Origin: Sthenelais limicola
Lineage: Eukaryota > Annelida > Polychaeta > Phyllodocida > Sigalionidae
Assembly (NCBI GenBank): GCA_942159475.1
Contig: OW804095.1
Span: 63,826,773-63,890,772 of the forward strand
Length of the DNA stretch: 64,000 bases
Direction: 5' to 3'
The translations under genes and the position numbers were made by a program. Every line of letters starts with the position of its first letter. Position 1 is the first letter of the stretch. Below, piece by piece: positions 53,323 to 62,936 of the stretch. A model generated the notes under the pieces. The model saw only the letters and a program-made list of their open reading frames with translations, was not told the DNA's origin and searched no databases.

Positions 53323-54842
53323 ATTAGCTCATGTTGTCTTGGGTATACTAGAACTATTCCTAGTACTTTCATTTCATTGACCCATTTAATATCTCTTAAC
53401 GCGTTATCAATAAGATGCGCATTTCCTATGTTGAAACCCTTAGTTTTTTTAATGTTCAGGTTCAACCCTGATACCCTCGAGAACTCCTCTATAGTTTCTA
53501 ATGCTTTGAGTAGGGATTTTTCGTTTTTGATGGTGAGAGATATATCATCTGCAAATTGTATAAGCTTATTATGTTGTTCTCCGATAACTATTCCTTCAAT
53601 CTCCTCATCCTGCCTTATCTTCTCTGCCAGTCTTTCAACCACCAAAGTAAACAAGGTTGATGAGAGGGGGTCCCCCTGCTTCATACCTCTTTCGATGTTG
53701 AACCAGGGGGAGGCAGTCCCGTTGTTGCTGAAACATGCCTGAGAATTGTGAAGAAGCGTTTGTACCCATTTTATAATATTTTCACCTATGTTATAGGATT
53801 TTAGACATTCAAATAAAAAGTTCCAATCTATGGAATCATAGGCTTTGGAGAAGTCTGGAGAGAGTATAAGACCGTCTCTATTCTTCTCCTGAAGCCACCA
53901 AATCGTATCATCTAGGCGTCTAATAGCTTCCCCTATATTCCTCCCCTTCACAAAACCGTATTGGTCTTGATCAATTAGGTTGGCTAATATAAGGTTTAGC
54001 CTATTGGCTATGGTTTTAGAAATAAATTTGTAATCGGAATTAAGTAGTGTGATTGGCCGCCAATTAGCGATATTTCTAGAATCCAGATTTTTTTTCGGTA
54101 TGACGCTGATTATGCCTTTAGACTGATCTTTAGATACACCACCTTGCTCGAAGCACTCGTTTACCATTTCTATAAACAAATTTTTTATCGCGGGCCAGCA
54201 TGCTTTATAAAAAGCTGCCCCTAGCCCATCTGTATCGGGCGATTTACCCGATTTGGTTTCTTTTAGAGCAGAAATTAATTCATGTTCTGATATGGGTCGT
54301 TCTAAATGCTTTTTTTCTTGATCGTTCAGGTTTGTCCCCATATTGGGATCAGTGAACCCGTACGAATCCGGGTGTTCTAGATTTTTCTTAGAGTACAAGT
54401 TTTTATAAAAATCTTCACCCACTCCCAGTATTTCTCTGGAGTTAGTGGTGCATTTTCCTTTATATATAAGTTGTTTTATAACCTTCTTTTCGGCTCCCCA
54501 TTTTTCCAAATTTAGGAAATATTTGGTGGGACGCTCCCCTTGTGTTAACCAGTTGGCCTTGGACCTTATGAGGGCTCCTCTGGCTCTGTATTTATCAAGG
54601 CTTTCCAATTTGTTTTTCAAGGATTTGAATTCATTCAACTCATTTACATTCATGTTTTGTTGGGAATCAAGGTCCTCCAACCTGTTTAAACACTCTCTTT
54701 CTTCCATATTATGGTATTTGGCTTTTGCCTGACATATGGCTATAGTATTCAATTTTACAATATATTTAAAAAGATCCCACCTTTCCCTGGCGTCAGCTTC
54801 GCCGTACTCAGTGTTAACCTCTAATATTGTTTTTTCAACCAA
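53323..54842 (-). pseudogene. LINE B reverse transcriptase core (L1/Tx1-like)
   Basis: About 500 residues with RT motifs: GKSPDTDGLGAAFYKACW, SVIPKKNLDSRNIANWRPIT, DQYGFVKGRNIGEAI, DFSKAYDSIDWNF (motif A), GMKQGDPLSSTLFTLV (motif B), QFADDISL (FADD active site) and EMKVLGIVL. The order and spacing match L1-clade, particularly Tx1-like, ORF2. The open frame runs on to 53259 inside X2 and ends there. Catalytic residues look intact, but upstream frameshifts and the X2 insertion disable the gene. Confidence 0.9.
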
Positions 54843-55608
54843 GTGATATAGTTTGGGTCCTCAAGAATATTTTCATTGAACTTCCACATTCCTCTACCTC
54901 TTTTACAGGTAAGGAATTTACAGTTATGCTCACCATTTTGTGATCAGATGACTTCTATACTTTTACTTGGGAATTTAAAACTCTATTTCGCATTCCTTCG
55001 TCAATAAATATATAGTCTAGCTTAGAAGAAGAGTTTCCTCTCCTCCAGGTATGAGTTGGGTTACCCTTACTTCTTACTTTCACAATATCAGTTAAGTCAA
55101 AACTGTTAATCATATCTTCAAATATCTCACTGTTTTTGTATTGGTCTCTTTTTTCAAGATCTGTTAAAGTCTCCTAATAAAACCAAGTGGTCAAAGTTGC
55201 TATCATTGATTATATTACTTATGTCTTGCAGGACTTTTCCTGCTCATCAGGGGCCCCATTAGTGGGCATATAAACATTGATGATTAGGTATATTTCTTCA
55301 TCGATTATTACTCTGACATATACAATTCTACCGTTCATATCTCTCCCCTCGGTACAGTCTGAGAATTTGATATCTTTTGTAAAAAGAATAGCCACCCCTC
55401 TATTAGACTGACCATGGCATAATACCATGTTATGTTTCCATTGAGATTTCCGAATTTTAAATTCACTTGCAACACTATGGGTTTCTTGCAACCCAATAAT
55501 ACATTTTTTTTGCTTTTTTAAATCAGAAAACACCGCTTTTCTTCTTTCAATATTGTTTAGGCCATTGACATTTAGAGTTATGAAATTTAGTTGATCGCTT
55601 TTATCCAT
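54843..55608 (-). pseudogene. LINE B AP-type endonuclease, frameshifted
   Basis: Starts MDKSDQLNFITLNVNGLNNI (first catalytic Asn), followed by GLQETHS (catalytic Glu) and YLIINVYMPTNG. After a frameshift near 55220 the DFN region, the KLDYIFID segment and SSDHKMVS (catalytic Asp-His) are still visible in other frames down to about 54900. This is the APE-like endonuclease that nicks the target for reverse transcription. Confidence 0.85.
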
Positions 55609-55674
55609 GATGACGGGTTGTGATGGTTGGTCAATGGTAAACTATAGTGTCACTTAGGAGCATTTAAGCTTTTT

Positions 55675-56018
55675 TTTCCCTGATGCATCTTCTGGATTTC
55701 TTCTTGCTTGATGTATGTCTCCCGGATTATTTCCCAGGTTCAACCTAGGAGATTACCATCGGCGATCCATTTGTCAACTTTGAGGACGTCGGGATCGCTC
55801 AGGGTCATCCTGATCCCCCATACCTTGTTTTTGGAGGCTTCTCCCAGATGTTTGGTGCCTGTGTCCATTAGATATTGCTTGATGACTTCATTTTGAGAAG
55901 CTTTAGCCCAAAGGGCTCTGGTGAGCAGCTCTGCCCTCCTCTTTTCCCAGGTTACGTCTACCTCGCCTCTCTTGAATTTGTTTAGAATTCTTTTTGCTGC
56001 CACTGGGTCAGATACAAT
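55675..56018 (-). pseudogene. LINE B ORF1, C-terminal half of a NADAR (YbiA/DUF1768) domain
   Basis: From about residue 14 of the 103-residue frame: DPVAAKRILNKFKRGEVDVT, then EKRRAELLTRALWAKASQNE, then LMDTGTKHLGEASKNKVWGI, then LSDPDVL and ADGNLLG. These are the classic NADAR blocks (KF.QN..L...LL.TG...L.EAS..D..WG.G, and W.G.NLLG..L..VRE). A TGA follows NLLG, after which TWEIIRETY continues the expected last helix. It is complementary to the N-terminal half in LINE A. It lies about 65 nt upstream of the ORF2 endonuclease start, so in the intact element it closes ORF1. Confidence 0.82.
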
Positions 56019-57660
56019 GCGGTAACCTGTGACGCCACCTAGTAAAGTCAAGTTCTACTGTTCTGTCACCTGGTGAGAACAAAAGGCATAATACTATTTC
56101 TATGACGAACATTTCCTCATGTTTTGGGCTCTATATATTGTTGTCGCCATCGATTATTGTATCAGTAGATCGGTTGAATAAAGAGAAAGCCATGGTTCGT
56201 CCCAGTTCCTCTCGTTCATCCTATGCATTTGTCTTCGAGTTTATATTTTAAAGGTAAGTCACTCCAGCAGGAGGAAGATAATAATGGGGGAATGGGGGAC
56301 ACTAGCAGAGATGATATCCTCCTTGGTATAGGGATCGCACTATCCAAGAAATCTCTGTATATGGGCACTTCTCATGAAACGTCGACAGAGTTCCTAGACC
56401 TGTATTTCATGATAATGAGTGATTTAGAAAAAGAATAGCTTGGTATCCGACTGGCCCCTCTTTCACTGAATGCTAAATACATATGGGCACTGAATGTAGG
56501 CAAAAACAGAGCGAATATATATTTTTTTGGCTCAAAAATGGAAAGAAATCTGGATTTTAGGGGAATTTTTCAATGATCAATAGTAAAGGATCCTATTTAT
56601 TTTTCAAAATACATTATTTAGGATTCTCTTCTTTGTGGCTCTATATCAAGAGTGGTCGTGGGTGGGGTCGAAACATAAGAAAATAGGAAAGAATCTTCAA
56701 CTCATTTGTTTTACATGACTAAACAGAGATAGGTTACTGAATTTTGTGTAGGAGGGGCGTCATCCCGGGAACGCATTTAAACAGCCAATAAATAAGGATC
56801 AAGTTGCATTTCAGCCTCAATAATTTAGCAAAATATACATGGGACATATGTGTTTTGAATATTCGATCAGCTATTGTTCTTTGGTTGGAAAAAAGATATA
56901 ATGAAACCATATTTATTCTCAGGCCGTCATCCCGCATCACGTGTCATTCCGCGTCACACTGCGTACATTTGTGCGTACTTTTAAATCACGGTGATGCCAA
57001 AGAAAATAACAATTGGTACAAGAAGTATATATTTCCTGAAAGAGGAATTTGATCTCTTCGTAATGATATAAAAATTAAAGCAATCGCATGATTTCTCTTC
57101 ACACAGCGAACGATATAGTAAAGGATATTATTATTTTAGTCAATTGCACATCCCTCAAAACCAAACCCATACATATTGTATGGGGGCGATTTCAGAAATT
57201 TGATTGCAATTTTGATTATTTTCACGTTTTTTGTTTATGCCATAGCTTTGTCAATTATGATCGTATGAACCTACACATGGTATGTATGTATTCCTGAGAA
57301 CACCCTCCTCATTTCTAGATAAATTTAAAGATTATTCGAACTATTCGAATTATTTCTACTTATTTTCTTAATAGTTGCTAATACAATATTGCAAATTATA
57401 CTTGATAAGGCTGTAATAATCCACCTTTTGGCGAAATAATATTATTGTACCTGAATGCAGTCAATATGTATGCTTATACCTCAGTGACTGTTTAAATTTC
57501 AAAAACATCATATATCCCAACATGTCTATTTGACTTTCCTAAAGTTGTATGGTTGTACAACTATTCTATCTATTAGAAGAGATATGACGCTAAGACTTTG
57601 ATATCCTGTTTCCACATGTAAATAGAGCAATTGTCGATGTTTCATGAGAATCGCCCATAT
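56019..57660. other. Non-genic spacer
   Basis: The first ~75 bp match the inverted dispersed repeat from 36545-36640. A 71-residue frame at 56223-56438 is followed by sequence without domains, and I cannot support it as a gene. Confidence 0.45.
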
Positions 57661-57665
57661 AGTTA

Positions 57666-58244
57666 ACCCTATCAGGGCGAGTAGTGCATTTATGCACTAT
57701 TATTTGGGCCATTTCACCCATAATATTGTCTATAAGACATCATAAGATATCAATGTGTTGCAAGTGTTGCAAGGACCAATAATCAGAAAACAGTTATTGT
57801 GCTTGGTAGATGCAGAAAATTTGGTGCCCATAATACGATGTACCTAAATTGGAAGAATTATAATTCAATTTACGCAGTATTTATTGTTAAATTGGAAAAA
57901 AAATCTAAATCTAAATTTATTTTTTTGCAAAAGTGCCATTTATTCAGTTTTTCATGCTGAATAAAATGAATGGTCGTAAAAGTTGATGAATTTTGAAAAT
58001 GGTTCCTTTAGAATGGTTTCCATGGCAACCAAACAATCCTTTTAAAAAGACTCTTAGGCTAAGTAGTTCAGCTCAAAATTTAAGAGGCAGGCAACTTTGA
58101 AAGACTATAACTTCACTAATATTTGAAGTATCAAAAAGATTTTTTCGTTTTTATAATGCTCAGTGCAAACACAATAAGGCAAACACAGTAAGGGACGATT
58201 TGAAGGAGAAACCCCCTTATAAGACCCTCTCGCCTTTATAGGGC
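57666..58244. mobile_element. MITE candidate, Harbinger-like
   Basis: The left end TTAACCCTATCAGGGCGAG and right end CTCGCCTTTATAGGGCTAA are imperfect inverted repeats (about 16 of 19 matching) with TTA/TAA at the borders. TAGTGCATTTATGCACTA forms a palindrome near the left end. No coding capacity. Exact borders are uncertain. Confidence 0.5.
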
Positions 58245-58461
58245 TAATTACTTGAGTTGGTTGAGGGATGCTTGCCCAGACTGGACTTTCCAGATACAAC
58301 GTAACAAGTAAACTACTGTGTGGTAGCGATCGGTTGCTTCTTTATTCACTTGCTTCTGCTCTGGACACTCCCCAGCCTGGGCTCCAACTGGCCCTTAACC
58401 CCAAATCTACCCCTATTTATTTCCCCCAGGTCCCTGTCCACTCACAGTGTGGAACCCTAGT

Positions 58462-59757
58462 TTGGTTTGGTTAGTTTCACCTCCGCTAATAGTAATTAAA
58501 AGTTAGCAGATATACTGTGGTTTTATTATTTTATTCTGTGAAATTCCCTACAAAGTCAGGCTTCATTTAGGTTACCTAAATTTTGTTGTATAATTTGGTT
58601 TCCCATAGGAAATCAAGAATATTTTTGTTCCCAGATTCCCGGAAAATACTCTGCAGTGTCCTGCGATTTTGCAGGAATTTTATTCTGCTGATCTTGGTTG
58701 CCTGACAATGTATTAAGAGATGTTCTACACTTAGTTGAGTGTTGCATGTCTGACATACAGGAGCCACTTCACCTTTTAGAAGGTGCCTGTGAGTCAGTTT
58801 GGTGTGACCGGTACGAAGACGGGTCAGTATCACCTGTTCGGGTCTTGTCAGGTTATCATCTTTGAATTTTGGTGTGATTGATGGTGTGATTGCTTGCAGC
58901 TTGTTACTATTAACACCATTCCATGTGCGCTGCCAGCTATGTTTGACATGTGCCTGTGCCACAGGTAAAATGTCTGTGTATGGCTTTTGGTCAGCCCCAA
59001 CAGGGCGCCTCAATGCATTTTTGGCTGCAATGTCTGCTGCCTCATTTCCTTCTATTCCAATGTGGCTTGGCACCCAGCACAACACCACTTCTTTGTCCAG
59101 TCTTTTGTTTTCAGTGTATGTCTCTTGAATTGCTTGTATGATTGGGTTCTTAGGATAAAGGTTGGTCACAGCTTCTAGACATGGGTGCGAGTCTGAGAAT
59201 ATGATGAATTTCTTCATCCGTGAGACCTGTACCCATTCAAGTGCCTGAAGCAGTGCTTTTCCTTCAGCAGTGTAGATGCTGCTTTCCTTGTGGAGAGCCT
59301 TCTTCAAGTTCCCAAATGGTGTATGCACGGCAAATCCAACACGACTACCATCTTTGGATCTTTGGAAAATGGCTGTATGGCTCTCAAACTGTGTCCTGAT
59401 TTCACTGTATTGTTTTTCAAATACATGCACAGGAGTCTCAGTTTTCTTGTTTGTGTCAAGGTCCAGGATAACCAGGGGTATTTTTTGCTCCCATGGTGGA
59501 GTCTCTGGTGGTTTTTCAGTCATTACTCTTTTCATTGGTACACCAGCTTCTCGGAATAAAGTCCTTGCTGTCACTGCCATTGGCTTGATGGCATTTGGCT
59601 TCTCCCGATACACAGTGTTCTTGTTGTCAAATATGAGTTTGTGGGCTGGATTTTTGGTGTTAGCTCTGACACGTATAGTGTATTGCAGTGTGAGCTTTTC
59701 CCGGCGAAACTCCAGAGGTGGTATACCAGCTTCAACATGAAGGCTTGGTGCAGGACT
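58462..59757 (-). mobile_element. 5'-truncated I/Jockey-like LINE with 14-bp target duplication
   Basis: TGTGGAACCCTAGT stands at 58448-58461 and again at 59758-59771, a perfect 14-bp duplication of the LTR-like target. The element is on the minus strand, 5'-truncated so only RNase H and the C-terminus remain, and ends ...AACCAAACCAA rather than with a long A tract. Confidence 0.92.
58576..59613 (-). pseudogene. LINE ORF2 C-terminus: RNase H domain and zinc knuckle
   Basis: 345 residues open to the stop near the 3' end of the element. The RNase H signature is clear: IYTAEGKALLQAL (Glu), IIFSDSHPCLEAV (Asp) and CWVPSHIGIEGNEAADIAAK (last Asp with the SH.G..GNE..D block). The tail contains LTRLRTGHTKLTHRHLL and CQTCNTQLSVEHLLIHC, the CCHC module of I/Jockey/R1-type LINEs. 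RT and endonuclease are absent through 5' truncation, so it is a dead fragment despite its open frame. Confidence 0.9.
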
Positions 59758-59992
59758 TGTGGAACCCTAGTGCCCCAGGCAGCAGACGAATGTACCCCAA
59801 TACATCACTCGTCCACCGCCTCCCAACCCCTGCTACAATAATATTATAACATTTATTACCCTAACGAGTGGGTTTGGTTATATTGCTATTCTATTGCATT
59901 GAGGTGCTGTCCGCTGTGGGTTAGTACGCTTGTACCACCCCAGTGGGCAGTGCCATTGAACATGACTACATATCAGAATATGTGTAGAGTCT

Positions 59993-60032
59993 TTTATTAG
60001 AACGATGGTTGCTTTATTAGAACGATGGTTGC
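59993..60032 (+). repeat. 20-bp tandem duplication
   Basis: TTTATTAGAACGATGGTTGC occurs twice head to tail just before the Gag-like frames. Confidence 0.85.
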
Positions 60033-62910
60033 TAGACCGTTGGTTGACATTGCAACCCAGATTGTGGAGAATCTGCAGCGAAGCAAGACACCTCCGAAAG
60101 GTGGTGATATGGTTGGAATTGGAGCAAAGTTGAAAATGACTCCGGTAGTTGAGCCAGGGACTATTCATGTAGCTACGAATGTAGCTCCTTTAGTCCTGGA
60201 TGAACCTTTAGCACAGCTAGGAGGTTTTGATCTGGATAATCCGGGTAATGTTTAATGCTTGGTTACCGACAACCTGCTGCTAATACGGAGTCCGAGGATG
60301 AAATAGAGTTAACAACTCTTAGCCCATTGAGGACGGGCTGATGCCTCAAGGCATCAACATCAAAATGGCTCAGGGGACGGGCTGATGCCTCAAGGCATCA
60401 CACATAATTTGGCTCAGGGGACGGGGTGATGCCTCAAGGCATCAATTTTTTATATAAATTGAAGTGGACATAACTTAATAAAAAATGAACAGATTTTGAT
60501 GAAATCTAAAATATATGTATACAAACACACTAGAAATATTTTTATAGGTATGTTGTCATGGAGACAATAGTGATGACGTCATAACTAACATATGTAAATG
60601 CTGGAAAGTGAATTTGGAGCAAGGTTGCCCCCATATTGCACCCAATTGAGACCCATTATTTTAATTATTGAAGACCAAATTCTAGAAATTATGAAAAAAT
60701 ATGATCAATAACTGTTTACACCTAAACGATGTACATATGACACATATTATTTGAAGAAAATAGTCTTAAAGTGTTTTTAAACCCTAAACCTCATGTTAAA
60801 CACCCGTCCTGAAGCCCAAAAAGGGGGAAAAGTGCCCCTGTCAGCCAGGCAAAATATTGTAAACTGCCCCGTCCTCAATGGGTTAGAGAACAGGTGAATA
60901 GTTGGAGAAAGGCTTATGCCAGCTCTCACCAGCAAATCATTAATCAGCGGAATTCGTTAGAGCAACTTGCTCAGCAGAATGCAGATCTGCAAGGGACACT
61001 TGAAGAAGTGTCCAATGAAGCAACGGCTACCACCAGGAGGCTCATGGTGGGGAATGATAAGCTAAGAGCAGAGGCTTCACGCGTGGATGACTATTCTAGA
61101 CTCCACAATGAATTACTAGCAGAGGCAAACGCTGCAGAGAGAATCGCTCAGACTCCTCTGAAGCTTATGCAACCTGTAACGTCCACGTTTGCGGACACAC
61201 AGGGAGCAGCGGCTTATCAAGAAGGAGATTTTTACAGGCTTTTGACCCCAACACATTTTGGGGCCCATAGGCATGTGACTATCCGGGAGCCCTCTGCTGT
61301 GGCTGTGGCTGCTGTGTGCTGTGGCTGCTGTGAGAGTCCTCTCCGAAAGTAGAGGTTGAGAAGAAGGTGGAACTGGGCACTATGTCTAGTATTAAGAAAC
61401 CAGCCATTACGGGCGATGATTCTTATATACGCGGACAGGTAGTGAATGAGACTTATGTACGAAAGGATGGTGGTATGACAACTGTTACTGGTGTACCTAC
61501 ACAAACTGCTAACCCGGTTGTGGATACTACTAGTTCACGGACTACCACTGTAAGTTTGTCTCCGGATGTTCTTGCCTCCACAATCAACTTGCCTCGGCCG
61601 GACCCGAATATTGCTTTTGGCAATAAGTCCCTGGTTCAGGGATTGACCTACGATGGTCCGGACCCCACTAGAGCTCAGTTTAGTTATACATTCTATAATG
61701 ATGAGGAGCATGTACAACCTCGTTTGGGTACCATCCGACTATTCTTTGAGACGGCATCCGCTCATCTGGTCACGTGACAGTGCATCTTGGCGAGCAGTGG
61801 GCCGGGCCGTGGGGGAATCCCGCCCTTGACGACCATAGCAACCCAGCTTAAAATCTCAAACTTTCCCCCTTGATGTCTTAAAGTATACACAATTGTCGGC
61901 AAAACGGAACAAGCGACTGCAATGTATGAACAATACTTGATATATCCATGTAAGATCATAGCATTTTGACCCGTTTATGTATGGTTTCAAAGGGGTTGAA
62001 AACAGGTATTTTAGCGTTAGCGTCTATGGCACTCAGCTGTCGTATTCACCCGAGTTTTTGCCGCCGATCGTAGCGCCACCTGTAAATGCCCGGATTCTCA
62101 TCTCAAAGAATGGGACTCTACGAAAGACTTGTGGCAACATCATCTTGCAGAGATGAAAGTTTTGGTTGAAGCCCATAGCTGGACAGATGCAATGCTTTTG
62201 AGGCAACTCAAAAGCAGTTGTAGACGACAGATAGCGGCACTTGGTGAATTGCCCCCAGGGACAAAATTACCTGATTTGGTGGCCCATTTGGAGACCAACT
62301 ATGGTGATTATTGTCAAGAGAAGCGAGAGGCTGAATTCTATGCTTCCAGACAGACCCCTGGTCAAAATGCCAGGCATTTTGCCAATGATGTATCTAAGGC
62401 TGCAAGATACGCTTTTGGTGTCCATTTGGACAGCACTATGCGCACTTTGTGTATACGGACCTTTTTGAAAAGTTTAACTGATCCTAAACAGGCGGAGTTT
62501 GTGAGGTTCAAGCAGCCATATGACTTGAACCAAGCTGCACATTGGGCTGTAGTGTACAAAAGCTGTATTTTGGATTTGGCCACAGTGCGAGTGTGGATAC
62601 CAGTACGTCCTCGACCCTCGCCATGTCCGCATCTCCTGGTGGTGTGGTGAGCAAAAAGGCACAGAAAGCCATCGCCCAGATGATGGAATTGCTAGAGAAA
62701 CCTTCAGAGGTACAGCCCGAAGTATCAGCTTCGGACGAGATCACTGAGTGCATTCTTCAGGCAATGCAGGCATGGCAGGCCAATAAGAAAACCGCTCCTA
62801 AGGCTGTTTCATCTGCCCCCTCTACAGGAGGTGGACAGAAGAGATTCAGGCAGTGGAAGCCAGACAAGGCTTGCTGGTTTTGTGGTGAGGATGGACAATC
62901 CTTGGGCTAG
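60025..62910 (+). pseudogene. Gypsy-like retrotransposon Gag, broken by frameshifts and insertions
   Basis: Successive frames at 60025-60255, 60894-61352, 61367-61777, 62129-62650 and 62542-62910 read as parts of one Gag. Early: LQRSKTPPKGGDMVG. Middle: a coiled coil (NQRNSLEQLAQQNADLQGTL). Late: a capsid-type helical region (LLRQLKSSCRRQIAALGELP, then FLKSLTDPKQAEFVR). End: a basic linker and CWFCGEDG, the first half of a CCHC zinc knuckle, cut off before its His and last Cys. A MITE splits it at 60322-60882, and 61741-62100 is probably another small insertion with ATTCTTTGAGA-type ends. No protease or RT follows; Polinton-type polymerase begins instead. Confidence 0.75.
60322..60882. mobile_element. 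MITE, Harbinger-like, inserted in the Gag frame
   Basis: Ends GCCCATTGAGGACGGG and CCCCGTCCTCAATGGG, flanked by TTA on each side (60319-60321 and 60883-60885). With the element plus one TTA removed, the Gag frame is continuous, which confirms the borders. The left part has three tandem units containing GATGCCTCAAGGCATC, a perfect hairpin. Confidence 0.9.
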
Positions 62911-62936
62911 CTCCCAAGTACGGTGCATCTGCATCT

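Larger units (their letters stand above)
50529..56018 (-). mobile_element. LINE 'B', L1/Tx1-like with NADAR in ORF1, 5'-truncated and split by X2
   Basis: Minus-strand order: C-terminal half of a NADAR domain (from about 56018), APE endonuclease, L1-like RT, interruption by X2 (53322-52585), RT C-terminus with zinc knuckle, 3' UTR and A tail at 50529. The 5' boundary is set by sequence from about 56020 upward matching the dispersed repeat at 36545-36640. The 3' UTR contains two related segments (50530-50680 and 50829-50990), each ending in AATAAAG and an A tract. Multiple frameshifts: inactive. Confidence 0.85.
58300..59851 (-). repeat. LTR-like sequence, inverted relative of 50299-50528, split by a LINE
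   Basis: 58300-58461 and 59772-59851 together correspond to the LTR-like sequence at 50299-50528 in reverse orientation. The interruption is the I-like LINE at 58462-59757. No matching second LTR at the proper distance was found, so it may be solo. Confidence 0.75.

Noticed and set aside
53259..53340. Residues ELGWKRTF... at the end of the LINE B RT frame as genuine RT sequence
   Set aside because: The same bases open the part shared with X1 (31576 onward), so they are more simply part of the X2 insertion; left as uncertain in the boundary.
56223..56438. 71-residue frame with a following GTAAG-like sequence
   Set aside because: Tempting as an exon, but no recognised domain, acceptor partner or neighbouring exon could be found.
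50299..59851. The two LTR-like sequences as a pair flanking one element
   Set aside because: They are in opposite orientation, so they cannot be the LTRs of a single retrotransposon.
60025..62910. Gag-like frames as a host coiled-coil gene
   Set aside because: Capsid-type region followed by a basic linker and half a zinc knuckle, with multiple frameshifts and no splice sites at the breaks, fits a decayed retrotransposon.
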